Origin: Pimelobacter simplex
GTDB lineage: Bacteria > Actinomycetota > Actinomycetes > Propionibacteriales > Nocardioidaceae
Direction of reading: 5' to 3'
Length of the DNA stretch: 64,000 bases
Assembly (NCBI GenBank): GCA_016803235.1
Contig: JADCLI010000004.1
Coordinates: forward strand, 124,001 to 188,000
Part shown: positions 26,961-35,327 of the stretch, piece by piece
Position numbering within the stretch: position 1 is the stretch's first letter
Layout: each line of letters starts with the position of its first letter
Position numbers and translations under genes: made by a program
The notes under the pieces: generated by a model
Told to the model about the DNA's origin: nothing
Seen by the model: only the letters and a program-made list of their open reading frames with translations
Databases searched by the model: none

Positions 26961-27430
26961 GCCTCGAGCACCGCCTTCATCCTCTCCAGGGTCGTGCGCA
27001 TGCCGCGCTCGTTGGTCTTGCCGCGCAGCCGGCCGAGGACCAGCCAGTAGCCGCGCATGTACCAGGCCGGTGTGAGCCGGAAGTACTCGGTCACGCTGGT
27101 GCCACCGTTCTGCGCCTGCATCCGGTAGCCCCAGGTGTTGAGGTGGTTGTCGTCGAGCCCGACGCCGAACTCGAACACCTCGTTCTCGACGGCCTTCGTG
27201 ACGGTGCAGGGCGTCCAGTACGTCGGCCCGACGCCGTTGCGCTTCACGTGACCGCGGAACCGCGCGCCCACCGCGGGCCCGGTGGCGCCGTGGGTCCACT
27301 CGGCCTCGAAGGTCTCGGGGGAGAACTCACCGATCCGGGTGACGTCGCTGACCAGCGCCCACACCTCGTCGACCGGCGCCTTCATGTGCACGGTCACCTC
27401 GCCGCCGAGCGGCTTCATCAGGCCGCTCAT
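26957..27430 (-). CDS. SRPBCC-family protein
   Basis: 157 residues with the START/Bet v1-like fold pattern: an opening strand (GEVTVHMKAPVDEVWALVSDVTRIGEFSPET), an internal region of strands (VTKAVENEVFEFGVGLDDNHLNTWGYRMQAQNGGTSVTEYFRL) and a long C-terminal helix (GMRTTLERMKAVLEA). Such proteins bind hydrophobic ligands in a deep pocket; in this operon it may bind or shuttle the terpenoid or branched acyl intermediate. Overlaps both neighbours by 4 bp. Confidence 0.85.
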   Translation of the reverse strand: MSGLMKPLGGEVTVHMKAPVDEVWALVSDVTRIGEFSPETFEAEWTHGATGPAVGARFRGHVKRNGVGPTYWTPCTVTKAVENEVFEFGVGLDDNHLNTWGYRMQAQNGGTSVTEYFRLTPAWYMRGYWLVLGRLRGKTNERGMRTTLERMKAVLEA

Positions 27431-28563
27431 GCGTACCCCAGGAGACGCGCGGCCAGGTCGGTGAGCACCTCGGTCGCGCCGCCGCCGATCGGCAGCAGCC
27501 TGGCGTCGCGGTAGTGCCGCTCGACCTCGGTGCCGTGCATGTAGCCCGCGCCGCCGTGCAGCTGGACCGCGATGTCGGAGACCGCGACCGCCGTGTCGAC
27601 CGCGGTCTGCTTGGCCAGGCAGGCCTCGGCGATGACGTTCTCGCCGGCGACGTGACGGGCGGCGACGTCGAGCGTGTAGGTGCGCGCGACCTCGACCTGG
27701 CGGTGCATCTCGACCAGCTGGGCGCGCACGACCTGGTTCTTGTTGAGCGGCTTGCCGAAGGTCTCGCGGTCACGGGTGTACGCCGCGGCGAGGTCCAGGC
27801 ACCGCTTCGCGTGCCCGTAGCCCATCAGCGCGAGGAAGATCCGCTCCACCACGAACTGCTGGGCGATGTAGTAGAAGCCCTGGTTCTCCTGGCCGACCAG
27901 GTTCTCGACCGGGACCCGGACGTCGGCGTACGACAGCTCGGCGGTGTCGGAGCAGTGCCAGCCCATCTTCCTCAGGCTGCGCTGGACGGTGAAGCCCGGC
28001 GTCCCCTTGTCGACGACGATCAGCGAGATGCCGGCGTGGCCCGCCTCGCCCGTGCGGCAGGCGGTGACGACGAAGTCGCCGCGTACCGCGGAGGTGATGA
28101 ACGTCTTGGCCCCGTTGATGACGTAGTGGTCGCCGTCGCGCACCGCCCGCGTGGTGATGCCCGCGACGTCGGAGCCGCCGCCGGGCTCGGTGATGCCGAG
28201 GCTGCCGATCTTCTCGCCGGCCAGGGTCGGGCGCACGTAGCGGTCGATGAGGTACGGCGAGCCGTTCTCCACCATGTGCGGGACCGAGATGCCGTGCGTG
28301 AACAGCGAGGCCATCAGCCCGCCGGACGCGCCGGCCTCCATCAACCCCTCCTGCAGCGCGCACGCGTCGAGCAGGTCGCCGCCCTCACCGCCGGCGGACT
28401 CGGGGTAGCCGACAGCGAGCAGGCCCGCCTTCGCGGCGGCCTGGGTGAGGCTGCGCGGCAGCTCGCCGGCGTCCTCCCACTCCTGCAGGCTGGGCATGAT
28501 CTCGCGGCGCGCGAACTCCGTCGCCGACTCCTTGAGCGCCTGGCGCTCGTCATTCCATCTCAT
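27427..28563 (-). CDS. Acyl-CoA dehydrogenase
   Basis: 378 residues of the acyl-CoA dehydrogenase family (MRWNDERQALKESATEFARREIMP start). FAD/substrate motifs are SLGITEPGGGSDVAGITTRA and ITSAVRGDFVV. A late VQLHGGAGYMHGTEVERHYRDARL motif is typical of isovaleryl/citronellyl-type dehydrogenases. It is a different subfamily from the enzyme at 22.1-23.2 kb, so the operon has two oxidation steps or two chain-length preferences. An internal repeat/hairpin lies between it and the AtuA gene. Confidence 0.92.
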   Translation of the reverse strand: MRWNDERQALKESATEFARREIMPSLQEWEDAGELPRSLTQAAAKAGLLAVGYPESAGGEGGDLLDACALQEGLMEAGASGGLMASLFTHGISVPHMVENGSPYLIDRYVRPTLAGEKIGSLGITEPGGGSDVAGITTRAVRDGDHYVINGAKTFITSAVRGDFVVTACRTGEAGHAGISLIVVDKGTPGFTVQRSLRKMGWHCSDTAELSYADVRVPVENLVGQENQGFYYIAQQFVVERIFLALMGYGHAKRCLDLAAAYTRDRETFGKPLNKNQVVRAQLVEMHRQVEVARTYTLDVAARHVAGENVIAEACLAKQTAVDTAVAVSDIAVQLHGGAGYMHGTEVERHYRDARLLPIGGGATEVLTDLAARLLGYA

Positions 28564-28589
28564 ATGACACCGACTCCAGGGAACGGGGT

Positions 28590-28644
28590 CCCCGCGAAGT
28601 TGTTCGCGGAGGAGCGAAGCGGGGGGGCGAAGAACTTCGTGGGG
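28590..28644. terminator. Hairpin/repeat after the AtuA gene
   Basis: Inverted repeat with 18-bp arms (28590-28607 and 28627-28644, 16 matches; outer part CCCCGCGAAGTT) and a 19-nt loop. It starts just after the AtuA stop and precedes the acyl-CoA dehydrogenase gene, so it could attenuate transcription within the operon. It resembles the GTTCGTCG-type hairpin at 3230-3261 in style. Confidence 0.6.
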
Positions 28645-28647
28645 TGT

Positions 28648-30360
28648 TCAGACCAGGTCCTCCTGGATGTGGACGATCCGGCTGCGGACCCACTCGCCCA
28701 GGCCCTTGGCCTGCGGGTCGAACCGGGTGGACGCGGCGACGCCGTCGCCGAGCAGGCCGTGGATGACGACGTTGACCGCGCCCAGGTTGGGCAGCACGTA
28801 GACGTCGACGTCGAGGTCGCGCGCCTCCGGGATCAGCTCGCGGATCTTGCGGTCCTTGACCACCTTGGCGAGCCACTGCACGCGCGCCTCGTACTTCGGC
28901 GAGCCGTCGTTCTTGACCCACAGGCCGAGGTTGGCGTTGCCGCCCTTGTCGCCGGAGCGGGCGTGCACGAAGGTGCCCAGCGGCATCCGTCGGGTGATCG
29001 TGTCGGTCGGGGCGGGGTACGGCGAGGGCCGCTTGCCGAGCTCGGGGTCGAGCTCCGCGGGGTCGGCGAAGGTGGTCGGGTCGGCGATCACCTCGCGGGT
29101 GCCGTCGTGGTGGACCACGGTGTGCTCGACGAGTCCGCGGTCGACGTACTCGGGGGTGTAGATCCCGAACGGACTGGGCTTCTGGGGCGGCGTGGTCATC
29201 GTGAAGCCGGGGTAGCTGGCGAGCGCGAGCTCGACCGCGGGTCCGGTGAACGGCTTGCCGAGCGGGCCGGCCTCGGGGTCCTTGCCGATGCAGCGCAGGA
29301 TGACGGAGGCGCCCTCCTCGGTGTCCGCGTCGCCGGTCCGCGCGGGCGTCTGGGTCCACGTGATGCTCTGCGCGGTGAGCTGCGGGTCGAGCTGGCTGCG
29401 CAGCCACTCGGCCTTGGCGTCGACGTCGAGGCCGGTGAGCACGAACTCGACCTGGTTGCGGTAGCCGCCGAGCCGGTTGACCGCGACCTTGAGCCGCTCG
29501 GCGGGCGCGGTGCCGGTCACGCCGCTGACCTCGACCCGGTCCGGGCCCTGCTGGTGCAGGCGGATCGAGTCGAGGCGGGTGGTGACGTCGGGGTTCAGGT
29601 AGCGGGTCGTCTGGATCTCGTAGAGCAGCTGCGCGGTGACGGTGTCCACGGTGACGGCGCCACCGGTGCCGTCGTGCTTGGTGATCACGCTGCTGCCGTC
29701 GGCGGCGATCTCCGCGATCGGGAAGCCGAGCGGCCTGTCCATCGGCGCGCCGGCCTTGAACAGGTCGACGAAGCCGGAGAAGTTGCCGCCGGTGGCCTGG
29801 GTGCCGCACTCGATGACGTGGCCGGCGACGACGGCGCCGGCGAGGGCGTCGTACGACGTCGGGGTCCAGCCGTGGTGGGCGATCGCGGGACCGACGACCA
29901 CGCTGGCGTCGGTCACGCGCCCGGTGACGACGATGTCGGCGCCACGGCTCAGGGCGGAGGCGATGCCGAACGCACCGAGGTAGGCGTTGGCGGTGAGCGC
30001 ACCGTCGAACAGGTTCGCCGCACGCAGGTCGTCGCCCTCGACGTGGGCGACCTTCGCGCCGGTGCCGAGCTCCTCGATCTTGCGGGCGAGGGCGGCGGGG
30101 TTGAGGCCGCCGGCGTTGCTGACGATCTTCACGCCCTTGTCGAGCGCGAGGCCGAGGGCGTCCTCGAGCTGCTTGAGGAAGGTGCGCGCGTAGCCGAGGT
30201 CGGCGTCGCGCAGGGTGTCCATGCCGAGGATGAGCATGGTCAGCTCGGCGAGGTAGTCGCCGGTGACCACGTCGATGTCGCCGCCCTCGAGCTGCTCCCG
30301 CAGCGCGGAGAGTCGGTCGCCGTAGAAGCCGGAGCAGTTGGCGATCCTGATCGGGTTCAT
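28648..30360 (-). CDS. AtuA-family protein (DUF1446), acyclic terpene utilisation
   Basis: 570 residues. The N-terminal half is the DUF1446/AtuA domain (NPIRIANCSGFYGDRLSALREQLEGG, VKIVSNAGGLNPAALARKI, ATGGNFSGF, GTGGAVTVDTVTAQLLYEI). The C-terminal ~110 residues form the AtuA C-terminal domain (FVHARSGDKGGNANLGLWV). In Pseudomonas, AtuA is required for growth on citronellol/geraniol-type acyclic terpenes, but its reaction is unknown. Its presence with a two-subunit biotin carboxylase and acyl-CoA dehydrogenases strongly suggests an isoprenoid or branched acyl-CoA pathway. The start is at 30360, one base overlapping the stop of the TIGR03084 gene. Confidence 0.92.
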   Translation of the reverse strand: MNPIRIANCSGFYGDRLSALREQLEGGDIDVVTGDYLAELTMLILGMDTLRDADLGYARTFLKQLEDALGLALDKGVKIVSNAGGLNPAALARKIEELGTGAKVAHVEGDDLRAANLFDGALTANAYLGAFGIASALSRGADIVVTGRVTDASVVVGPAIAHHGWTPTSYDALAGAVVAGHVIECGTQATGGNFSGFVDLFKAGAPMDRPLGFPIAEIAADGSSVITKHDGTGGAVTVDTVTAQLLYEIQTTRYLNPDVTTRLDSIRLHQQGPDRVEVSGVTGTAPAERLKVAVNRLGGYRNQVEFVLTGLDVDAKAEWLRSQLDPQLTAQSITWTQTPARTGDADTEEGASVILRCIGKDPEAGPLGKPFTGPAVELALASYPGFTMTTPPQKPSPFGIYTPEYVDRGLVEHTVVHHDGTREVIADPTTFADPAELDPELGKRPSPYPAPTDTITRRMPLGTFVHARSGDKGGNANLGLWVKNDGSPKYEARVQWLAKVVKDRKIRELIPEARDLDVDVYVLPNLGAVNVVIHGLLGDGVAASTRFDPQAKGLGEWVRSRIVHIQEDLV

Positions 30361-31193
30361 CAGACCTCCTCGGTGGTTGAGGTGCGAGCGCCAGCGAGCC
30401 TCGAAACCCTTCCTCCGCCGGCCGGGCCGGCGAACGCCTGCGCGATGGTGAGCCACTTCTCGGCGTCGTCGCCGACGGCCTTCAGGTCGGTGTCGTCACG
30501 GTGCACCCGCTGGGTGACCAGCTGGCAGAAGTCGTACGCCGAGCCGGTGACGAGCTGGCGAGCATCCTCCGGTCCCCAGCTCCACAGCGCGCCGCTGGGC
30601 GCCGTGAGCTCGACCCGGAACTCCTCGGCCGGCGCCTCGAGCCCGTTGTTGGCGTAGGAGAAGTCGCGGGTGCGCACGCCGATGTGGGCGACGTGGCGGA
30701 TCCGGTCGGTGACCTCGGGCCGCACACCGATCGCGTCGTACACGTCGAGGGCGTGCGCCCAGGTCTCCATGAACCGTGCGGTCGCCATCGAGGTCGGCGC
30801 CATCGGGGGGCCGAACCACGGCATCTTGAGTCCGTCGGGGTAGGCGCGGAGCGCGTCGAGGAGCGCCGGGCGCGCGGCGTCCCAGCGGGCGAGCAGCTCG
30901 TCGGGCGCGAGCTCGCCGATGCGCAGGGCCTCCTTGTCGACGAACCCGGTCGGGTCCTCGATCGCCAGCAGCACGACCGCGTCCCAGTCCTGCTTGCCCT
31001 CCTCGCTGAGCGCGCCGGCCGCGAGCACCGCGACCTCGTCGGTCCACAGCAGGTGGGCGATCGTCGTGGCGACGTCCCAGCCCTCGGCCGGGGTCGGCCG
31101 GCGCCAGGCGTCGGCGTCGAGGGCGGCGACCGTCGTGCGCAGCTGGTCGCCCTCGGCGCTGAGGTCGGCGATCACGTCGTCGAGGACGCTCAT
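30360..31193 (-). CDS. TIGR03084-family protein (mycothiol/DinB-like fold)
   Basis: 277 residues. The first ~150 are the mycothiol-dependent maleylpyruvate-isomerase/DinB-like bundle (DAWRRPTPAEGWDVATTIAHLLWTDE, metal His positions in the three helices); the second part is the C-terminal domain of TIGR03084. These actinobacterial proteins probably bind a divalent metal and mycothiol or a small acyl thiol. The last 16 residues (RVSRLAGARTSTTEEV) are encoded by a dispersed palindromic repeat (30375-30408) and are not part of the family domain. Overlaps the TetR gene by 4 bp. Confidence 0.85.
   Translation of the reverse strand: MSVLDDVIADLSAEGDQLRTTVAALDADAWRRPTPAEGWDVATTIAHLLWTDEVAVLAAGALSEEGKQDWDAVVLLAIEDPTGFVDKEALRIGELAPDELLARWDAARPALLDALRAYPDGLKMPWFGPPMAPTSMATARFMETWAHALDVYDAIGVRPEVTDRIRHVAHIGVRTRDFSYANNGLEAPAEEFRVELTAPSGALWSWGPEDARQLVTGSAYDFCQLVTQRVHRDDTDLKAVGDDAEKWLTIAQAFAGPAGGGRVSRLAGARTSTTEEV
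30375..30408. repeat. Short dispersed repeat inside the 3' end of a gene (copy 1)
   Basis: Reads GGTTGAGGTGCGAGCG (30375-30390), a near-palindromic middle, and CTCGAAAC at its end. 30379-30399 is identical over 21 bp to 40449-40469. It lies wholly inside the last codons of the TIGR03084 gene and supplies its C-terminal tail. Confidence 0.85.
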
Positions 31194-31840
31194 TCCTGTT
31201 TCCTCTCGTCGGTTGAGGTGCGAGCTCGCGAGCCTCGAAACCCCTCCCCGAGCGCGCTGTCGAGCGTGCGAGCCCACTCGGTGAGGATCCGGCGGCGACG
31301 ACGGGCGTCGTCGCCGAGCGTGTTGGCGAGGCCGAGGCCGCGCACCAGGTCGAGGGTCGCCTGGACCAGCTCGCGGGCGCCGGGCCGCGCCTCGTCGACG
31401 CCGAGCAGCTCGACGGTCAGGCGGTGCGTCTCGCGCCCGACGTGCTGCTCCAGCGGCCCGACCGCCTCGTGCAGCCCGGGGTCGGTGCGGGCGGCGACCC
31501 ACAGCTCGAGCGCGGCGGTGAACACCGGCGAGGCGAAGTGGTCGCCGAGCATCTGCACGACCGCCTCGGTGCGCCCCCGGCCCTGGGGCAGTCTCGCCGC
31601 GGCGGCCTCGAGGTCCGACCCGCGGATCGCGGTCAGGTGCCCGACGGCCGCGACGACCAGGTCGTTCTTGGTCGGGAAGTGGTGCAGCTGCGCGCCGCGG
31701 CTGACCCCGGCGCGCTCCGAGACGAGCGTGGTCGTCGTACCGCTGAAGCCCTTCTCGACCAGCAGCTCGACCGTCGCGTCCATCAGCCGCTGCCGCATGG
31801 CGCGGGTGCGCTCCTCCTGCGGGACACGGGTCGTGGTCAC
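31190..31840 (-). CDS. TetR/AcrR-family regulator of the terpene/branched-acyl operon
   Basis: 216 residues from a GTG start. The N-terminal DNA-binding domain is RTRAMRQRLMDATVELLVEKGFSGTTTTLVSERAGVSRGAQLHHFPTKNDLV, followed by a helical ligand-binding domain. It is the first gene of the long minus-strand operon (TIGR03084, AtuA, dehydrogenases, carboxylase), so it very likely regulates it in response to an acyl-CoA or terpenoid. A small palindrome (31870-31881) lies upstream. The C-terminal GFRGSRARTSTDERKQE is repeat-derived. Confidence 0.92.
   Translation of the reverse strand: MTTTRVPQEERTRAMRQRLMDATVELLVEKGFSGTTTTLVSERAGVSRGAQLHHFPTKNDLVVAAVGHLTAIRGSDLEAAAARLPQGRGRTEAVVQMLGDHFASPVFTAALELWVAARTDPGLHEAVGPLEQHVGRETHRLTVELLGVDEARPGARELVQATLDLVRGLGLANTLGDDARRRRRILTEWARTLDSALGEGFRGSRARTSTDERKQE
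31211..31243. repeat. Short dispersed repeat inside the 3' end of a gene (copy 2)
   Basis: GGTTGAGGTGCGAGCTCGCGAGCC-type repeat (first 20 bases GGTTGAGGTGCGAGCTCGCG) ending in CTCGAAACC. It is a shortened variant of the 30.4 kb copy (the GCCA centre is missing) and encodes the tail of the TetR regulator. Confidence 0.8.
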
Positions 31841-31869
31841 GCCGTCAGCATGGCGGCACGACTAACAAA

Positions 31870-31881
31870 CAGTCAAGACTG
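31870..31881. promoter_or_regulatory. Candidate TetR operator
   Basis: Palindrome CAGTCAAGACTG, 30 bp upstream of the TetR start, in the only AT-richer stretch of the neighbourhood (31861-31895). TetR-family regulators commonly bind such sites in their own promoter. By eye only; no promoter boxes are clear. Confidence 0.45.
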
Positions 31882-31900
31882 ACTTTAAGTTTGACGGGGC

Positions 31901-34483
31901 TCAGTCGATGCGCGCCACCAGCGGCAGCCTGCTCCGGGCGCACAGCCCGACGGCGGCGGCGGTGAGCAGCGGCAGGCCGATCACCACGAGCCCGAGGAGC
32001 GGCCACGGCACGGCGAGCAGGGTGCTGCCGTCGTCGCCGCGGGACAGCGGACGGCTGACCGCGATGCCCGGGATGAAGCCGATCGGCGTGCCGAGCAGGG
32101 CGCCGACCAGCCCGACGACCAGGGCGTACGCCGCCGCGACCCGGCGCCGGGTGCGGGGCCGGGCGCCGACGGCGGCCATCGTGGCGAGGTCGGGCCGGGC
32201 GTCGGAGAGGGCGAGGAAGGTGGCGGTCAGGGTGCCGCCGAGCATCAGGATGCCGCCGAGGAGCGCGAGCACCCACTGCAGGATCCGGACGCCGTCCTCG
32301 GGCTGGTACCCGCGCTCGACCACGAGCGTGCCGGCGCCCGGCACCGTGGCCAGCGCCTCGGCCAGGTCCTGCTCGGCCGCCGTGGAGATCGACGGGGCGA
32401 GTGCCAGCGCCGTCGTGACGACAGGTAGGCCCAGGTCCGCCGCGACGGCCGGCGGGAGGACCGCCGATGCCGCGCCGAGGCCGCCCGGCGGGTGCACCGT
32501 CGTGGCCGGGAGGTCGACGGCGCGCTCGCCGGCGACGACCCGGACCCGACCGGCCACCTCGGGCCCGAACGCGTCGGCGCCGCGGACCAGGACGACCCGG
32601 CCCTCGGCCAGCGCCCGGTCGGCCCGCTCCTGGTCGGCCGCGTCGAGCCCGAGGGCGGCCGGGGCGGCGCCGGCGACCAGCTCAGCGGTGCCGAAGACAC
32701 CCGACGTGGGCAGCACGAGCTGCTCCCCGTCGACCTCGAAGCCGACCTCGACGAAGGCCTCCGGGTCGTCCGAGCGGACCCCGTCGACCGCGTCGACGGT
32801 GGCGCCGGGCAGGCGCGTGGCCAGCACCCGGCGGACGGCTGTGGGATCGGCCGTCGCGTCGAGCGGGACCGCGCCGTACCCGTGGGCGAGCTGCGGGTCG
32901 TGATCCCGCTCGTCGGCGGCCTGCTGGCTGCTGAGCGCGACGGCGAGGGCGATCACCCCGGCGACGGTGGCACCGACCGCCGCGACGGCCGGGACCGTGC
33001 GCGTGCGGTGCCGGGCGGCGTCCCGGGCGGCGAAGCGCAACGACAGCGGGAAGCCACGAGCGACCTGGCCGACCAGCGCCACGACGGTCGCGACGAGCAG
33101 GATCATCCCGACGACCGAGAGCAGCGCGGACGCGGCGACGAGAGCCGGCGAGGCGCCGCTCGCCCGCGAGCCCAGCAGGCCCGCCGCGAGACCGGCCCCG
33201 ACCAGGACCAGGCCGAGCACCGGTGAGCGCCGGGACGGCCTCCCCTCGCCGCGACGCCCGGCCAGCACGGCGACCACGTCCTGGCGCGAGGCCGAGAAGG
33301 CCGGCACCACGGCCGCCAGGACGGCGGCGGCGAGGCCGAAGCAGGCGACCACGACCAGCAGCGGCCACGGCACCTCGAACGGCCCGAACCAGGTGCCCAG
33401 GAAGCGCTGCGCGAGCGGTACCAGCAGCGCGCCGAGGCCGATCCCGAGGACGACGCCGAGCAGGCCGCCGACCAGGCCGACCACGACCCCCGAGGCGAGG
33501 ACGGTACGACGCGCCTGGGCCGGCGTACCTCCGGCGGCCGCGGTGAGGGCGAGCGTGCGGGCCTGGGCCCGGGCGCGGACGGCGAACGCCGGTCCCGCGA
33601 GCAGGACGACCTCGAGCAGCACCATCGTCACGACCAGCAGCAGCGCGGTGAGCCTGGTCTCGTCGACCGGCTCGTCGCCGACCACCTCGGGCGGCAGCGC
33701 CGAGTCCGGCGGCGGGTCGGTGAGGACCTGGCGCGACGCGCCGAGCAGGCCGACCGCGTTGAGCGCGCGGACGTCGTCCCAGCTCACCGGGTCGCCGCCG
33801 ACCAGCCAGGCCGGCTGGCTCTCGGGCACGCCGAGCGCGCCCGGCAGCACCGCGGCCACGCCCTCCTCACGGGTGGTGGCGCTCGCGGCGATGCCGACGA
33901 CGTGCAGGTCGGTACGGGTCTCGCCGTCCGGGGTGCGGCGCAGCACGGTGAGCGTCTCGCCGGGACCGGGACCGCGGCCGGCGACGACGGCGTTGACCAC
34001 GACCTCGTCGTCGGCCCGCGGGTAGCGGCCCTCCTCGAGCCGGAACAGCCCGTCGGTGAGCGGGTTCGCGAGGTCGGTCTGGGTGACGACGAGGTCGCCG
34101 ACGCCGCGATCGGTGCGGTACGACAGGTACTCCTGGGCGATCGGGACGAGCTCGCGGTCGGCGCCGAGCACGCCGCGCACCTCGTCGACCGTGGCGACGT
34201 GCTCGTCCTCGCTGACCCAGGACGTCGGACCGTCGGGGTCGACGCCCTGCAGCACCTCGGAGGTGCCACTGCCGCTGACGAGGGCGGCCGACGTACCCAG
34301 CCGCCGGTCGACGCTCTCGGCGCCCGACACGCTGGCGGTGCGCCACACCACCGCGGCCGCGGCGACGGCGAGCACGGGCAGGCAGACCAGGACCAGCATG
34401 AGCGTGGTCTGCGCCTTGCGCCGCCAGGCCTCGCGGCGCGCGAGCCGCAGCGCGACCCGCCAGCCGCCGATGCGCTGGTTCAT
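31901..34483 (-). CDS. FtsX-like ABC transporter permease
   Basis: 860 residues with an N-terminal transmembrane helix, a large extracytoplasmic domain, a central block of transmembrane helices, a second periplasmic region and a C-terminal block of three to four helices (LALLGGILMLGGTLTATFLALSDARPDLATMAAVGARPRTRRRVAAAYALVVGLVGALLG). This is the duplicated FtsX/MacB-type permease of actinobacterial peptide or lipid exporters (Sal/BceAB-like). It is co-translated with the ATPase (4-bp overlap) and controlled by the upstream PadR-type regulator. Confidence 0.9.
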   Translation of the reverse strand: MNQRIGGWRVALRLARREAWRRKAQTTLMLVLVCLPVLAVAAAAVVWRTASVSGAESVDRRLGTSAALVSGSGTSEVLQGVDPDGPTSWVSEDEHVATVDEVRGVLGADRELVPIAQEYLSYRTDRGVGDLVVTQTDLANPLTDGLFRLEEGRYPRADDEVVVNAVVAGRGPGPGETLTVLRRTPDGETRTDLHVVGIAASATTREEGVAAVLPGALGVPESQPAWLVGGDPVSWDDVRALNAVGLLGASRQVLTDPPPDSALPPEVVGDEPVDETRLTALLLVVTMVLLEVVLLAGPAFAVRARAQARTLALTAAAGGTPAQARRTVLASGVVVGLVGGLLGVVLGIGLGALLVPLAQRFLGTWFGPFEVPWPLLVVVACFGLAAAVLAAVVPAFSASRQDVVAVLAGRRGEGRPSRRSPVLGLVLVGAGLAAGLLGSRASGASPALVAASALLSVVGMILLVATVVALVGQVARGFPLSLRFAARDAARHRTRTVPAVAAVGATVAGVIALAVALSSQQAADERDHDPQLAHGYGAVPLDATADPTAVRRVLATRLPGATVDAVDGVRSDDPEAFVEVGFEVDGEQLVLPTSGVFGTAELVAGAAPAALGLDAADQERADRALAEGRVVLVRGADAFGPEVAGRVRVVAGERAVDLPATTVHPPGGLGAASAVLPPAVAADLGLPVVTTALALAPSISTAAEQDLAEALATVPGAGTLVVERGYQPEDGVRILQWVLALLGGILMLGGTLTATFLALSDARPDLATMAAVGARPRTRRRVAAAYALVVGLVGALLGTPIGFIPGIAVSRPLSRGDDGSTLLAVPWPLLGLVVIGLPLLTAAAVGLCARSRLPLVARID

Positions 34484-35202
34484 CGCGCGGCCGGCTCGGT
34501 GAGCACGTCGGCCCGGTCGGTGCCGGTCTCGTCGACGACCACGCCGTCGCGCAGGAAGACCACGCGGTCGGCCCAGGCGGCGTGCCGCGCCTCGTGGGTG
34601 ACGAGCACCCCGGCGGCGCCGGCGTCGCAGCGCGCGCGGAGCAGCTGGAGGATCCCCTCCCCGGTCTCGGTGTCCAGGGCGCCGGTGGGCTCGTCGGCGA
34701 GGATCAGCCGGCGCTCGCCGACGACCGCGCGGGCGATCGCGACCCGCTGCTGCTGGCCGCCCGACATGTTGTCGGGGAAGCGGTCGGCGAGGTCGAGGAT
34801 GCCGACCTCCTCGAGCGCCCGGCGCGCCTCGGCCCGGGCCCGGCGCGGCGCGACCCCGTCGAGCTCGCGCGGGAGCGCGACGTTCTCGGTCGCGGTGAGC
34901 GCCGGGATCAGGTTGAGGCCCTGGAAGACGTAGCCGATCGACGTACGCCGCATCCGCGCCCGCCCCTCCTGCCCCAGTCGGGCGAGGTCGACGCCCTCGA
35001 CGCTCACCTCGCCGCTGGACGGCTGGTCGAGCCCGCCGGCGATGGTGAGCAGGGTCGACTTGCCGGAGCCGGAGGGTCCCATCACCGCGACCAGCTCGCC
35101 GGGGTACGCCGCGAAGGACACGCCGCGCAGGGCGAGCACCTCGTGCGGCGCGGCGCCGTGGGTGCGGGTGACGTCGGTGAGCCGAAGGACCGCGTTGTTC
35201 AT
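34480..35202 (-). CDS. ABC transporter ATP-binding protein (MacB/LolD type)
   Basis: 240 residues: Walker [10 protein letters not shown]-loop GYVFQGLNLIPALTATENV, signature MSGGQQQR, Walker B LILADEPTGALD, switch His in VTHEARHA. The ADEPTGALD form and the partner FtsX-like permease place it in the MacB/LolD/BceA subfamily, which exports or flips peptides, lipids or antimicrobial compounds. The ATG at 35202 overlaps the stop of a 42-codon ORF by ATGA. Confidence 0.92.
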   Translation of the reverse strand: MNNAVLRLTDVTRTHGAAPHEVLALRGVSFAAYPGELVAVMGPSGSGKSTLLTIAGGLDQPSSGEVSVEGVDLARLGQEGRARMRRTSIGYVFQGLNLIPALTATENVALPRELDGVAPRRARAEARRALEEVGILDLADRFPDNMSGGQQQRVAIARAVVGERRLILADEPTGALDTETGEGILQLLRARCDAGAAGVLVTHEARHAAWADRVVFLRDGVVVDETGTDRADVLTEPAAR

Positions 35203-35327
35203 CGCTCCTGCTTCCGGGAGAGGAGGCGGGCGGCTCGGATCCGCTGGAGCCGCTCGCGGGCGTCGGCGAGCCAGCGTCGCTCGGCCCGGTCCAGACGACG
35301 GGCCTGGTCGTGCAGGTCGGCGCTCAT
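35199..35327 (-). CDS. 42-residue hypothetical small protein
   Basis: Short ORF (43 codons including stop) between padR-type and ABC genes, with ATGA overlaps at both ends: its start overlaps the PadR stop (35324-35327) and its stop overlaps the ATPase start (35199-35202). The translation is highly basic and helical (LDRAERRWLADARERLQRIR within). The exact double overlap argues that it is translated as part of the operon. Function unknown; it could be a regulator or simply a translational coupler. Confidence 0.75.
   Translation of the reverse strand: MSADLHDQARRLDRAERRWLADARERLQRIRAARLLSRKQER

Noticed and set aside
28590..28644. Riboswitch upstream of the acyl-CoA dehydrogenase gene
   Set aside because: The hairpin arms are simple and no known riboswitch core is seen; a terminator/repeat is simpler.
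30366..30657. Long plus-strand ORFs (27514-30657) opposite the AtuA and dehydrogenase genes
   Set aside because: They are antisense shadows with repetitive Val/Gly/Arg composition and no domain, while the minus-strand frames carry clear family motifs.
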